From positions 2,542,001-2,606,000 of the forward strand of contig OZ231126.1 of the NCBI GenBank assembly GCA_965153355.1: 64,000 bases of DNA, read 5' to 3'. The stretch's first letter is position 1. Every line of letters begins with the position of its first letter. This DNA is from Flaccisagitta enflata (taxonomy: Eukaryota; Chaetognatha; Sagittoidea; Aphragmophora). Positions 36,016 to 49,472 of this stretch are shown one piece after another. Below the pieces are notes generated by a model. That model made no database searches and was not told the DNA's origin. It was given only the letters and a program-made list of their open reading frames with translations. The translations under genes were made by a program, and so were the position numbers.

Positions 36016-36018
<3 letters not shown>

Positions 36019-36149
36019 ACAGACAGTCACAGAGAGCATCTTCATTTCATTTGGCAAACTTGACGCTCAAGGTTAGTCAATGGCCACGTATGTCTTGGAA
36101 TATATTTGAATCGCAGAGACAAACTAAAACAATTGACGTGGGCTTAATA

Positions 36150-36447
36150 CCGTATTTCCTGTGATATCCGCCCCGGGCGCTTTTGAAATTGAAGCGAAAG
36201 ATTGTCATTTTCAACCTACAATTAGCGCCCCCTCATTCACGCATAAACAGATGATTTGGTATGAAGAAAGGTGCAATAAATCACTAAAACAGAATATTTT
36301 TGCGTTGCATACCATCTTTATGATTTATTTGCTCATAAAAAGTTTAATTTACAAAAAGATTATAATTTTTATATGAGTCTGATGTTTCTTGAAAAGAGGA
36401 GGGGGGGCGCTATTTATAGGGGGGGGCGATAAATGCAGGAAATACGG
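36150..36447 (+). mobile_element. TA-flanked MITE (CCGTATTTCC ends), copy 2
   Basis: CCGTATTTCCTGTGATATCC at the left and GCAGGAAATACGG at the right, with GCGCCCCC and GGGGGGCGCT blocks inside. TA at 36148-36149; at the right it reads CTA. Confidence 0.8.
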
Positions 36448-37555
36448 CTATCTGGGACTTAAAAGTATTGACCTTTATTAGTGGGGAACCTTTAAAAGCG
36501 GGTCTGTTATTGCAGGGTTCCACTTTACTCGCTACTAATTAAGTTAAAAGATTGAGTCTGGTCCAGGTCTGGTTTCTCATCCTTCCTCAACTCAACTAAA
36601 CAATTCAAAACATGTTGAAACTTCGATAAAATGGTTAGTATATGCAACTCAACCAAGAATTTCAACGCATCTACAGCGCAAAAAATTAAAGTTAAATGGC
36701 CAAAAAACATGGCAAAACCTTTAGTATTTGGAACTCAAACAAGCAATTCAACTCATGTACCAAGCTAAAAAAAGCAAAATGGTTAGTTTTTTCGACTTAA
36801 ACAACAATTCAAATCGGCTAAACAAATACGCCATAATGGTAAAAAGTTACAGTTCTACAGAGGAAGTCAACAAATGTGCCAATTCAATAGATATGGCAAA
36901 TGGTGAGAATATGCAATCCTAACAATGCACCGAGCAATGAAATAGGGCAAAATGGTATGCGTAGCAGCGGGGCAAATTAATCTCACATTTCCCCAGTACA
37001 GACTATCAAAAAACTTAACTTAGTTAACTAAATGTTATCAGATCATGGATGGACTATTCATGTAAATGTGCTATTGGACATTATCTTATAAAGTAAAGAT
37101 ATTCAGAAATATAATCGAAAAATCTCGCTTGTCAGGCGATTTAAATCAAGCCTGTGTCAGTACCAGGGGTTCTATTTTCGATACATCACTGCCGTCCAAT
37201 ACCAATGCGATCGCCTTGACTGCGGCCAATTGGCTTACATCAAGTTGTTCCTGTCAACGGGAACCAGTCAGAAAAACTTATGTATGAGATCAATTAAGGC
37301 AAGAGAAAATACAGTTAAATCCGGCTTTCTATGCCTTGGGTGAAATTAGCAAAGTCACTGATTTTACAACACCATGTGTTATTATCGCCGACTCTGCATT
37401 TACTTATCTGTTAAAGGTGGAATTCTGTCGGAGCCAATATAGGAAATAGACAGAAACATATTGAAGGGACTATAAATTGCCATTTGTTATTGGGGAATTC
37501 CGTTAGTGGCGGGTCTGTTAGAGTTCAACATTTTGTGTGATGAGGCATAGTTTTT
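36448..37555. other. No supported gene
   Basis: Degenerate repeats (GCAAAATGGTTAG, GCAACTCAA blocks). A possible old MITE spans about 37309-37530 (ACAGTTAAATCCGGC; CGGGTCTGTTAGAGTTCAAC). No coding signal. Confidence 0.4.
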
Positions 37556-37751
37556 AGTTGCGTGCACGCGACTCTACAACCCGCTTTGTCCGTCGGTCGG
37601 TCGGTCGGTTGGTCGGTCGGTCGGTCACACTTTACTTTTTTTTATGATTTTATTTCTTTGACCTCACTGCTCCTGCCCATATGGTCTGGCGACCTCAAAT
37701 ATGGCCCCTGCCCTCCCGCACGCGACTTCGGTAGCCGTGTATCCGGCCTTG
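37556..37751 (+). mobile_element. Fold-back family A element, full copy
   Basis: AGTTGCGTGCACGCGACT start, GGTCGGTCGG tract, GCTCCTGCCCATATGGTC, GCACGCGACT and a CCGGCCTTG end. Confidence 0.85.
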
Positions 37752-38323
37752 TTAGACTCCATTTGATCGCTATGAAACATCAAGACCAAATTTTGGACTA
37801 GAGTTAAAACTGAAACCACTTTAGTCAGATTCGGACTTGAGGGGAATGAAATTGGACTTCCCTCATTTTTAATTGTAACTAGAGTTGTTTTTGTTTTAAC
37901 TTACTCATGGGAATTTTAAAAGTTTGATTTATTTTATTTGTGAAAAAGAATGTTTATCATTTTTTTCTCTTATTCTAAATCTATTTTCATTGTTGAGCTT
38001 CGCCTTTTTTCAAAACAACTTTTTTACCCATTCTGAATAAAAAAAGTATGGAGATTCTATATTAGAATGAGAAAATTTATTATGAAAAATAATGTAAGAA
38101 TGAAAAAAATCTACATTTGTTACTTCCTGTTTTATTATTTGTACAATTCAGTAAGGAATTATAATCATTTGAAAATTATAAAAAGTACTATTTTTGGGAG
38201 ATTCTTTTCATAAGATTTTCAAAAATTCACAATTATAGATTGTATTGAGAGATCACATATAAAAAAATGAAGAGTGATGCAAATTAGATCTAAATTAGGT
38301 TCAAGAAAATTTTCTTTTTAATA

Positions 38324-38329
38324 TTTATT
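38324..38329 (-). promoter_or_regulatory. Polyadenylation signal of the NTPase gene
   Basis: AATAAA on the minus strand, 45 bases after the stop of the NTPase frame. Confidence 0.45.
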
Positions 38330-38374
38330 TAAGAACCACTCTAGTCAGAAGGTGCGGTTTAGTTTGAAAACCAC

Positions 38375-41300
38375 TCAAGTCTGATTCTGCCTTGCGTGGT
38401 TAGGGAGCTTACTGCCATCATTTTCAACTGAGGATTTGGCCTTGAGCGCCCTGCTCGTAAAGAACTCAATAATATGCTGGACAGTCTTTTTTTGAGATGG
38501 CGTGATGCTCAGATCTGCTTGCGACCACTTAGGATGTGTGTTGACAATAACATACAAATAAAGGGTAGCGCGTGACATGATCAACTCTACTTCGTGCGCA
38601 TTTTTGACAGATTGATCTATGATCATAACAACGCAAGAATATTGGCAGCCACTGGCCTCCAAGCCACTGATAAATGAGACTGAATCACTCGATAAATTCA
38701 CTCGTCTCCTTGCCTGAGTTATCAAATGCGATTTCAAACTCAAAACATCGTCAAGATGGAAGTTCCGACGTTGAGTCTGAGGTTCAATAATAACTTTCCA
38801 AACATCGTCGACGATATAGTGACGTAACAAGCAAGAGACCACCACTTCCTTGTGTCTCTTTGTGATCTCCTCAATTCTGTCTAAGCAAAACTTGACAAAG
38901 CTGTCGGGTCGCACGTCGTTGGACACAAAGACTGTTGGAGGTACTGATCTCAAGTTGAGGGCGGGTTTCAGTGGAGATGTATGTGGATCGCTGTAAAGTG
39001 TTTTCCCTTCATCTAGATAAGTCATCTGTTCATTTGAACGAGTCATTGGTTTAGGAAGTGGATTTGATGTATGGTTATCCATGTAATTACGAAATTCGGC
39101 AATAAATGATGTTACGTCTAATGAAGACCGAAGATTGCCAGATTCTAGCGAAAAGTGTCTAGCAGCAAACTGAGAATTACGATTGGTACTAAATACCAGT
39201 TTGCTACCATACTCCCAATCTGTATTTGAGTCTGTGAACTCATCAAACATCACAAGTGATGCTTTATCATCATTTTTCCAATGGTCCGAAATCTTAATAC
39301 GTTTTTGATCTGTCTCCGTCATTTTCGCAATACTGACTGACATACTGTTTTGCAAACCTTTACTCGTTGGTGATAGGCAAATGAGGATGTGACCTTCAGA
39401 GATAAGGCGAAGGAAATCGCGCGCAATCTGCATCAACAACAAAGTTTTCCCACTACCATAGCTTCCGGTTACTAGCCAATTGATGTCCGTCCCATCCAAG
39501 AAAGCTGCTCTGGCTTCGTGGATGATTCTATGTTGGTCCTTCGTCCATTTTCAAGATTTTGCAAAAGATACAATTTGGACGTGAACCGACGTAGACTGTC
39601 GGCAGCTTCAGATGGGGTAGGATTAGGGAATTTTGAAACACAGTCATGCAGGTAGCCAAGAAGTGTCTTTTTCAATAAGAAGATGTTCCCTAAAGTAGCC
39701 AAGCTGAGTGATGTGTGCAGAACAAAGCCTAGGTCTTCAGTTTTGAGAGTGCTGCATGAGTCACATTCAGTCAACAGTGTGATGTTGATGATGAATATGC
39801 GGTTTCCTGACGAACATATATCCTCAACACAGATTGCCAACTCCATTAACTCTAGAAGTTCTTGACGGTTGGCGGCTTCTTCACCAGCGCCTCTAAAGGC
39901 AAAAATGATAATGCCTACATTTTCAAGGATGACAATGAGTTAAAAAACGGCGCTCCAAAGCTCAGACAAATCGTCAATGATTGTGCGCGGTAGCTGCTGA
40001 GTGATGGTTAGGGCATCTTTGAATCTGTTCTTGTCCAGATTACTGACAATGGCTTTTCTCGTTTCACCACCAAGAGAAAATGCTTTCTGTTCCAACAACT
40101 CTTTAACAGCATTAATGACACGCTGTTTTGAAGTTAGTAGGGTATAGCCCATTTAATGTTCTTCTTGAACTTCAGTTTCTACAAAGGTTTCAATGGCTAG
40201 TGGATTTGGTAATTCCGGGAATAGCTGAACTGCATTCTCCTTCCATTTTGGAAAGAGATCCTCAACAAATCCAACAATTCGTAAATCATTGATGGGAATC
40301 AGTTCTCCACCTCCTGGAACGTGGAAATTCAATGTTAGTGACATTTCTTTGAGAGCTCTTTGCCATGTTGAGACCTCATGCTGACAGTTGCTGGTGAGGA
40401 GGTCATAGAGAGCACTTGTCTCGATTGTATTCAAAATGGTCTCAATGTTAGCCAGGTTGCCAACCAATGCCCCTTCAAAACCACCTTTCTTTGAGGTGAC
40501 ATGGAGCTCGACACTTTTTCGAGCGGTGCCTTCCACTGTGCCTTTGACTGTTTCATGGTCTCTGGCTATCTGAAACAGCAGGCCCATACTCAGCTTTTCA
40601 ATAGAAATAGAGCATGTGGCGATTTTTGAATCTTCACTGTTTTTCAGGTCAAAGATGAGAAACTTGTGAAACAGCCCATGATGCTTGTTTAGGTTTTTGA
40701 AGCATCTGGCCACCATGCCTATGGATCCAAGCTTTTCCAATGGGGTAGTGTAATGACTCCAGCTTAAAATCATTCTGTTTGCTGTCAATTCAGTAATTTG
40801 ATTTTTCCAATCTTCCACATTTTGGAAACAGACAGTATCTTCATAAGGCTTGGAGCAGTTGTAGATCATATATTTGCCACCACTGGAAGAGCAAACGCCT
40901 GTTGTCTTATTTGATGCTGTTGGCGCTGTCAAGATGTCATCTTGCTCCATGTTACTCTGTAGAGAAAGATTTGGGGTCATGTGACTTAAACTGTCGGAAA
41001 ATATGTGAGGACTGGCAGCATCAGGCGACATTGTTTTTCTCTCCATTATCTGGAACTGTGGCGAAATTGTTCCAAAACCTCTTTCATTGACATCAGGATT
41101 GGCATTGGTCATTAATTGATGATTTTCTGTGTTGACAACCCATTTTCCACATGTGTGTTTTGGTTGTGCAACTAAACTTGTGTTTTGTTGCGACAGATTT
41201 GATGGCTTCATCAAGATGTCCTTTTGTGTAATGCTTCTTCCAAGAGAGTTCTGTTGAAACCTCTGTGGTAAAGTGATGGAAGATTTATTCAGACTAGCAA

Positions 41301-41469
41301 CATCATGCGAGTTAGTCTCTTTTCCCTTGTTTTGAAAATGTTGCAAGGTTGTTGCAAAACTTTTTTCAGTTTTGGCCCTTTTTCTTGTGAGGGCTTTGAG
41401 AAAGCTGGTCTGCTTTTCCGGCCGAATGATGCTACGCAGAAGATTTACGGAGAACGTGTATTTGAACAT
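38375..41469 (-). pseudogene. Broken gene: papain-like region plus SF1-type P-loop NTPase
   Basis: Minus-strand coding without visible introns. Segment 1 (41469-40156, 438 codons) ends at TAA 40153-40155. The same frame continues 40152-39943 to a second TAA (39940-39942), then on through RGAGEEAANRQELLELMEL. At a run of four A (plus strand T 39548-39551) the frame must shift by one base to continue KWTKDQHRIIHEARAAFLDG into the last segment. That segment carries a Walker A GSYGSGKT (39443-39466), a Walker B-like LVMFDEF about 68 residues later, and near the end GLEASGCQYSCVVMIID and ELIMSRATLYLYVIV, resembling helicase motifs V-VI of superfamily 1. In segment 1, FHKFLIFDL (His268) and YDLLTSNCQHEVSTW (Cys362) recall permuted papain-fold LRAT/PPPDE proteins; this is only a pattern match. 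About 1030 codons in total. Two stops and a shift suggest a recent pseudogene, though stop readthrough or assembly error is possible. Confidence 0.6.
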
Positions 41470-41582
41470 GATGTTTCTGATGGGGCCGAGCAGAATTATG
41501 TGTGATCAATATGCAAGTTAAAGATCTTAAGATATCAGTACTACATTGTGCAAACTGATTTATTGATGTTTTGGATCTGAAT

Positions 41583-41640
41583 ATCCAAGTTGTGATGGGT
41601 CCGGATTACACCCCATCGAGTGCCCCAAAGGTAAAAGTTT
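41583..41640 (+). repeat. Dispersed repeat K, copy 2 (partial)
   Basis: TTGTGATGGGTCCGGATTAC followed by a diverged GTGCCCCAAAGG. Confidence 0.55.
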
Positions 41641-41760
41641 CATTATGAGGGAAAAAAAGAGGGAAGAAGGTCGAAAAATTAAGACAAGAAGAGGGTATTA
41701 AGGGGATTAAACAGAAATAAAAATAGGAGCAGGATCAGGAGCAGGATAAACTTTGTTTCT

Positions 41761-41944
41761 AGTCGCGTGCACGCGACTCTATGACCCGCTCTGTCCGTCT
41801 GTTGGTCCATCCGTCCGTCTGTCCATAGATCACGCTTGGTTTTTTTTTGTCGTTTTACGTCATTTTAAGTTATTTCAAGTAGTCTTTTAGTCTTTTGGTC
41901 TTATGGTCTTAACAACCGCACGCGACTGTAAGGTGTTGGCCTTG
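41761..41944 (+). mobile_element. Fold-back family E element
   Basis: AGTCGCGTGCACGCGACT start, GTCC tract, TTACGTCATTTTAAG middle, CGCACGCGACTGTAAGG and a GTTGGCCTTG end. Confidence 0.8.
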
Positions 41945-42232
41945 TTTATAGATGAAGTCTTTGTCTTGTCATTTTTTCCATGTTTTTGAGACAGGAATCT
42001 TGCCAAGGAATATCGAATGGCCGAATTTCAGGTTTGTTTCATCCTTAATCATAAATTAATCATGTTTGGCTTTTATCCCTTGAATCAATCTCCTTCTGTT
42101 TTGTTACTGTTACAGTTACAATTTATTTTTTAATATTTTTTTTTTCTGTGGCCATTTTTGTCTTCAATTATTTTTGTTGCTTGGTCTGTCTCGGAAAACG
42201 CTGTAAAATATGACGCTAAGATTGAATTCATG

Positions 42233-42233
42233 G

Positions 42234-42319
<86 letters not shown>

Positions 42320-42358
42320 CTTGTTGTTGTTGTTGTTGTTGTTGTTGTTATTGTTGCT
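42233..42358. repeat. (GTT)n microsatellite
   Basis: About 40 GTT units with one CTT interruption. Confidence 0.95.
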
Positions 42359-42359
42359 G

Positions 42360-43441
42360 TGTTGCTTTTGTCGTTGTTGTTGATATGGTTGCTGTTGTGG
42401 ACTAGAGGAAAATTGATGTCAATTAATGTTGCGGTAAAAAAATTGTCTTTGCTTTCATTCTTTTCTTCCTATTGGTCTTTTGAGGAATGATGATGGGGCA
42501 TTGTAGAACAAAGCTGTTTATACTCTCCTCTCTCCCCCCCCCCCCCGTCGCAAACGAGTGGACAGGAGCGAAATAGTGAAAAAAGCAGTGGTAATGGAAA
42601 ACAAGAAGGGGCGTTTGTTCAAACGGAAAATTGAAGAAGATCGAAGTTTGTGATTTGGCAAAAATGCTATCAACAACAGGGGTCAAGCGGAAGAATGTGT
42701 GTTTATTTCCATTGGGTGGGAGAACTCGTCGCTTGCGCTCTCGATTTGTAGGACATGGTGCAACGGCCACCAGGCGCAAATGCGTTTTCATGCTGGTAGT
42801 TTCAGAGCGTGTTCCAAGTGACGAAAAACATTGCGATTATTCTCGTGAATAGCGTTGAAAGCGTGAACACATCTTCATAGTTTCAGGGCGTGTTCCATGT
42901 GACAAAAACCGTCGTGATTATTCCCGCTGATAGCGTTGACAGCGTGAACAGATAGGTTCTTTCTAACCAATGAGGGAGTGATTGGCTAAGCCTCATCCAA
43001 GTTTCCTCGATCATTTTGACGTTATCTTTGGAAAGGACGAAAGAGACAAAGAAAAACATCAGAACTCATCAAAAAAAAGAAACATCTTCACAAAAACAGC
43101 GCGAAAGACATGTAGACATGCAGGCCGGAAGTGACGTAGACAAGGTGCAGCTCACCTCAATTTGATCAATTTGTTTGACAACAAATATGGTGCAATTGGC
43201 ATCATCGTTGCCGGTACTACCGCTCGAGTGTCCTTACTCATGTCAATGCTATTCCTGCATAAGCCAAGATATAAAAAGCAGGCCTGTATATTATTGAGTT
43301 CCCCCCCCCCTCCCGTGGGGGAGGGGGAAATCAAAAGGTCTAGATATATGGAAGGAAATCCAAGGGGGGAAAAAGAGGAAAAAAGGAAATTTGGGGAAAA
43401 TATAACTTTTGACAGTACCAAATCATAAAACATAATCAGTA
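42360..43441. other. No supported gene
   Basis: Contains poly-C runs, and around 42830-42960 a segment similar to repeat F (GCGTGAACACATCTTCATAG). No convincing exon. Confidence 0.4.
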
Positions 43442-44437
43442 CTACCTTGGAAATAAATATACGGACAGCTGGAGAAAAGGTAGCTTTTTCACTCACTGAA
43501 TGAAGTAAATGCCCAAATCATTAAATTTTTAGTCATTATATGGTATTTTGATCTATCAAGAGCTTCTGTTCTGACTTTTTATGGGATTCGTCTATGATTT
43601 TTCATCTTGAATCCGTGTATCCTTTGCCTCTCAAAAAGCAACAAAAAAATCAAAGAATCAGTTTTGTTTTCTTTTAACCCCCCTTCCATAATTAGGCGAA
43701 CTAGGATGAAAAGACACTGTTTGAGGGTTGATGAATACGCTTATGATCAATTCAAACAGTGCAAAACTTCAGTGTTGGTAAATTTTATCAATATAATGCA
43801 AAAAATGGCTCAAAAATATAAATGGCTATCTCCTTTAGAGCTCAATCATGCTGAGTAGTGGAAGGTCACATAAGGGCCCTCTCTGGCCATGATCTCAATA
43901 TGTCACCCTCTTTTCCTGGGATTTTGTCAGTTCCTGCGGCACTGCCTCTCCTGCATCAAAAAACCTCATTACACAATATTTAGCGGTATTTTTTTGCATC
44001 CGATCTTCTCAAAATGCTTGAGGTATACATCTCCCCCTTTGAAACATTTTTTCCCGTAGAAATAGGCAATAATTTGACGCCGCACTTCTGTTCAAAGACC
44101 CTCCATCTCCCTTTACATGCAGGAAAGTCCCCGAGATCGCTTTACCACGTCAAAGTACTACGTTTTAGCTATCTCTGTGTCAAATTTCATCACTCTGAGT
44201 GCATTTTTACTATCCATTTGGATCCTTTTTTCCAGTTCGCTTAATCATGGAAGGGGCGTTATTACGGATTGAGCAAAATCATTCTGCTTGATCTCAATAG
44301 ATCACATTTTTGACAAATTTTTTGATTGTTGAAAAAATTGAGGACTGCAGTCAATCATAATGCCATTGTTTTATTGGATATGAAAGTTAAGCTGCTATAA
44401 TCATGGTTAGGTGTCCGTATATTTATTTCCAAGATAG
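43442..44437. mobile_element. TA-flanked ~1-kb MITE (CTACCTTGG ends)
   Basis: CTACCTTGGAAATAAATATA at the left and TATATTTATTTCCAAGATAG at the right. TA at 43440-43441 and 44438-44439. 996 bp with no transposase frame. Confidence 0.82.
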
Positions 44438-44593
44438 TAAAACACAATTTAACACTATTCAAACCTTAACTACATTGTTTTATTGCTATATGGGGAAAAA
44501 ATCATAGATATAAAACACGACGCAAAGCGTCGCGGGGAAGAAAATCGAAGGCAGGGGGGAAAAAATCAAAGGCGACTCAATAATTGGAAAAAA

Positions 44594-45434
<841 letters not shown>

Positions 45435-45621
45435 TGTTAAAAAGTGAATAAACAAGAATTGAAAAGACCTTTTTGTTTCAAGAACTGGTGAAAATAGAAT
45501 TTTGTTCACCTTTTTTTGTCGGGCAAGAAGTAAATCCAAAACGCGCTGTCGTTGCTTCTGTAGGATTTTTTTTTGATGGAGTATCCTTAAAACAAGGTCT
45601 TTCTTTTTTCTTCTGAAATTA

Positions 45622-46232
45622 CCGGGTGATCAGCCGGAACTGAGTAAATCTTTTTAGACGCTGAGACTGAACCACTGATATATGATAATTGAAATGTAGG
45701 CAGTAGTTTATCATAAAGAAAATTAATGAACGTTTATTTTAAGCCAAAGATGGATATTGTAGCCCAAAAGGCTTGCAAATAATGGCTGTAGATGCTTTTT
45801 TCCATGATCGGGTATTAATGCCAAAATTGGAAATATTGGACAATTGACTTTTTTCCATTTACGCAATGTCGATGGTGTTTTGAGTATATCTGTTGATTGG
45901 GTGGAGCTTAAATCTGTTTTCTGTGCCTAATTGACAAGTTTTTAATTCAGTTTTGAAGAAAACCGCAACTTTATACCTAATATGGCTCTACTCTAGGTGA
46001 AATGACTTGACATCAGACAAGGATTTCGCGCAAAACTGCACCACTTTTGCATATTGACTTAAATCGAAATATAACTTAGAAGGCTGTTTCTTTAACATTT
46101 TAGGGCTATTTCTTATTAGATAAGCAAACGTTCAGCAATTCCCTTCAATTCTAGACCATCCCCAACTAATTTTCTTTTGTATTTTAAGAGTAATAGCATC
46201 ATACATTTACTCAATTCCGGCTGATCACCCGG
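45622..46232. mobile_element. TA-flanked MITE (CCGGGTGATCAGCCGG ends)
   Basis: CCGGGTGATCAGCCGGAACT at the left and ATTCCGGCTGATCACCCGG at the right, extending to GAGTAAAT. TA at 45620-45621 and 46233-46234. 611 bp. Confidence 0.85.
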
Positions 46233-46559
46233 TACATTTAAGGAATCACAACAATTTCAAAAAACCTGTGATAATCAGTTGCAGATTATAAAGTATCGTG
46301 TAGTGCAGTACAGTATAGAATAGCATAGTATGGTATAGACAATGGGAAGATTTCCAGTACCGTTGGTAACAGAGTCGTGCCTTAGGCGGTAAGATTACAA
46401 AACCAGCGCGAGGAAGGAGTAGATCAAACATAGGCAAAATGTTCAGTACCTCACCAAAGATCCATGGCAAAAGGAATTTAAAATTCATTGAAAACCGGTT
46501 CTCTCTCTTTCTAATTCATCAAAAAAAAAAAAAAATGGTCTGTTTTCTCTTTCTCTCTC

Positions 46560-46592
<33 letters not shown>

Positions 46593-46606
46593 GACTGGGT
46601 ATCTTT

Positions 46607-46690
46607 AGCTGCCGAGTTACGACTCTAGTATATATAAGGGGTGTTGTCCGTCCTTTGGTCCGTCCAACCCTCCGCCGTCGATTGAAAAAG
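46607..46690 (+). mobile_element. Fold-back family element, 5' fragment
   Basis: AGCTGCCGAGTTACGACTCT start, TATAAGGGGTGTTGTCCGTCC. The 3' part is missing. Preceded by a CT/GTCT microsatellite (46546-46592). Confidence 0.6.
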
Positions 46691-46871
46691 TGTAAACTTA
46701 AAGACATTTGCAAAGGACAACCGGTTTGTCATAAGTCACAACCCAATATCGCCTGGGGTAAGGCATGAACGGTAAAGAATATCTCCTTGTATCCTGTTGA
46801 CAAGAGGAGGTTACCGGTACCTTGAATATCATATTCATATCCCATGGTCATTAAATTGGTAAATCTTGTCA

Positions 46872-47031
46872 CAGCTGAACCCCGTTATAACGGATTTCAA
46901 AAGATCAACAATTTTTGTTTGTTATTAGAGGACTTTTGATAATGCCAACAAAGGATATAAAAGAAATTAACTTGCGTCTGTTATAGGCGGAATTCCGTTG
47001 GTGGTGGGTCCGTTAGAGCGGGGTTCAACTG
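46872..47031. mobile_element. Short MITE (CAGCTGAACCCCG ends)
   Basis: CAGCTGAACCCCGTTATAAC at the left and GAGCGGGGTTCAACTG at the right. TA at the right, CA at the left. 160 bp. Confidence 0.7.
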
Positions 47032-47191
47032 TATTATGATTAATGATGGTGTTGGAGAGGTGTCTGAGCAGTCCCATCCTGATATTTAGGATTCTATTGA
47101 TGTTTCAATTAGATTGGGGTTGACTTAGAATTTTTTAAGGAAGGTTGTTTCAGGAGGAATAGTGTTTCAGTTTCTAGCTTTGATCGGTGTA

Positions 47192-47932
47192 CACAGCCAT
47201 CAATCTCGTTTGAAAAAATCTTTTAAGCTTTTTCTCTGAGATGCGTCAACTAAGTGATCCCAAATCAATTTTTCCTTAAAGAACATTGTTTGACGTTTTT
47301 TGTATCAAAATTTCATAGACTTAGGTCAAATAGTTTCTATTTTATGACAATTTGAAGTGTGAGCAGTTTCAGGAGTAAAATATAGGAAAATTGTTGTTTG
47401 ACAAGGCAGTTCCTCTTTAAATTGATCTCATTTCTAAACGGCTTGAGCTTTAGATGTCAGATTGGTCTCGAATGAAAGATAATTTAATGTAGTTTCAGCT
47501 ATCACAAAAAGAAAAACAGTTTAGAAACTATTTGTTTTTTTTTTAAAAATCCATAAATCAAAGGAATTTTGATAAAAAAATCGATCTCAAGACTATGAAA
47601 CTTGCTCTTTATGCCATTGGAAATATGAAAAACTACATCAAATTATTTTTCATTTGAGACCAATCTGGCATCTGCAGCTCAAGCTGTTTAGAAATGAGAG
47701 CAGTTTAAAGTAAGACACTTTTGTAAGCAATTCTTAATTTCGCCTCAACTGTAAATACCAAAATTACTTCAAATTGAGGTTGTAGACAAACTATTCAACC
47801 TAGACCAATGAAATTTTGACACAAAAAACGTCAAACATATTTCTTAAAGAGAAAATTAATTTCAGATCATGAAAATGAAGCATTGAGGCACAATAGCTTA
47901 ATACTTTTTTTCAGTTGAGATTGATGACCCTG
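47192..47932. mobile_element. TA-flanked long-armed MITE
   Basis: CACAGCCATCAATCTCG at the left and TGAGATTGATGACCCTG at the right, TA on both sides (47190-47191 and 47933-47934). Interior inverted similarity includes ATTTCTAAACGGCTTGAGCT versus AGCTCAAGCTGTTTAGAAAT. Confidence 0.72.
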
Positions 47933-48114
47933 TAAGAGGATCATGAGAATGTGCCCAGATGGATATGGTCACTTTCGTCCCGCCATATTTATCAAGTGTA
48001 TTCTTGTTGTCAGCATATCTCATTTTTAGAAAGAAAAAGGTGATGCTGTTTCAAATGTGACATAATTTTTCTGAAATCCTATGATAATTCTCAGTTGGAT
48101 TCTCTCTAAGGAAA

Positions 48115-48240
48115 GTTAAAGGATAGTTGTGATGGGTCCGGATTAAACACCATTGAGAGCTCCAAAGGCCCTCATCCTTTGTTAAGTAAGTGGTAGAGTA
48201 GTGATATTGTCCATCTTTCATAAAATCAAATTATCCTAGG
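48115..48240 (+). repeat. Dispersed repeat K, copy 3
   Basis: TTGTGATGGGTCCGGATTA, GAGAGCTCCAAAGGCCC and TTAAGTAAGTGGTAGAGTAG match the inverse of 4180-4320. Confidence 0.65.
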
Positions 48241-48341
48241 CTTACTAGCTCTACATTTCTATGGACCCTTGCGCTCATCCTTAAGATAGTTCCTGCTGGA
48301 TTCAAAAGAGGTTTAGTTGCTCATTTTAGAGCGTTCTGGAA

Positions 48342-48507
48342 CAAGCCCGGATACACGGCTAACCCAGGGGCTGTATTTGAGGTCACTTGATCATTGGCGC
48401 TGGAGCAGTGAGGCAAAAGACCGCAAAAAAAAAGGTAAAGTGTGACGGACAGACCGACGGATGGACGGACCGACAAAGTGGGGTGTAGAGTCGCGTAGCA
48501 CGCGACT
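48342..48507 (-). mobile_element. Fold-back family A element
   Basis: CAAGCCCGGATACACGGCT left end, with a short internal deletion removing the GTGCGGGTGGGC block, and a GTAGCACGCGACT right end. Confidence 0.8.
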
Positions 48508-48522
48508 AAAAATAAGGAGAAA

Positions 48523-48791
48523 CAAGGCCAAGTAGGCCAACGATGCGTCCTCTTTGAATGAATGTTTTTTTTAGAATGAATGTTTTTTTTATGAATGAAT
48601 GTTTTTTATGAATGAATGTTTTTTTATGAATGAATGTCATTTATGAATGGGTTAGAACTACTATTCTGTTGAAAAAATGCACAATTTTGATGTTTTCAAT
48701 GAATGCGTTACCAACCGACCAACCAACCGACCGACCAACTGACCGACCAACCAACGGACACAGCCTATTATAGAGATGCGAGGTCGCATCT
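48523..48791 (-). mobile_element. Fold-back family D element with expanded core
   Basis: CAAGGCCAAGTAGGCCAACG left end, TGAATGAATGTTTTTT repeat (48554-48650), GCGTTACCAACCGACC tract, ATAGAGATGCGAGGTCGCAT right end. It lies 15 bases from the preceding family A copy. Confidence 0.75.
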
Positions 48792-48854
48792 AGAAAAAAC
48801 AGACATGGGTGCTTGAAATCAATTTCTCTGTACAAATAGCGAGTGGTTTAGGCG

Positions 48855-48906
48855 TTACTGCCCCTGCCCAACCATCCGTGACTGTCTCGCAGTGTATCCG
48901 GCCTTG
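48855..48906 (+). mobile_element. Fold-back family element, 3' fragment
   Basis: GTTACTGCCCCTGCCCAACC, then TCCGTGACTG and GTATCCGGCCTTG. No 5' part. Confidence 0.65.
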
Positions 48907-49248
48907 TTCCTATGTTAGCAAGAATAGAATTCCGCTTGTAACAGATGAAATTTATTGATCCACTGAAATCCGTTTAATCGGGATTTACCTATGCTAGCAT
49001 CACAGAATTTGAGACACACCTTCGGTTCAGAAGACAGAGCTAGACTTAAATTGCGTCACTTGGCCTGAGCTAGGATTTGGACAATAGAAGTACAACTGGA
49101 TAAGCACATGGAATCTCTAAAGATTACTTCTACTGATCTCCAAACTTAAGTACTAAAGTCATTGAACAACACTCCTCTAAAATGTGTCTTTTATTCACAA
49201 TTCATATATACATGTGTTACTAACATCATTGATGATCTCATTGACTTT

Positions 49249-49472
49249 GGGCGCGTTTCTAATGAAGAACAAAAACGAGTTTGTTCCCGTTGAACGCCTT
49301 TTTAGTCTGAACACATATTCATGAATTCAACCATCTCACGAGGGAGTGAGCAAAGTGAGCCAGCCTGTGAACGAAGCAAGTGTAGCAAAGTGAAGCGGTG
49401 TGAGTGAACGAATGTAGCGAGCGACCGAGTGGCCCGTAAAAAACGCGATTGTCTGTGACTAGAAAGGCGCCC
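49249..49472 (+). mobile_element. Dispersed MITE family F, copy
   Basis: GGGCGCGTTTCTAATG at the left and ACTAGAAAGGCGCCC at the right. Interior TCTGAACACATATTCATGAA and GAGTGAGCAAAGTGAGC parts are shared with 17867-18083. Confidence 0.7.

Noticed and set aside
38375-41469. Reassigned TAA codons (ciliate-like code) to explain the open frame
   Set aside because: All other gene models use TAA or TGA as ordinary stops (for example 26328 and 51930), and a frameshift is also present, so decay or error is simpler.
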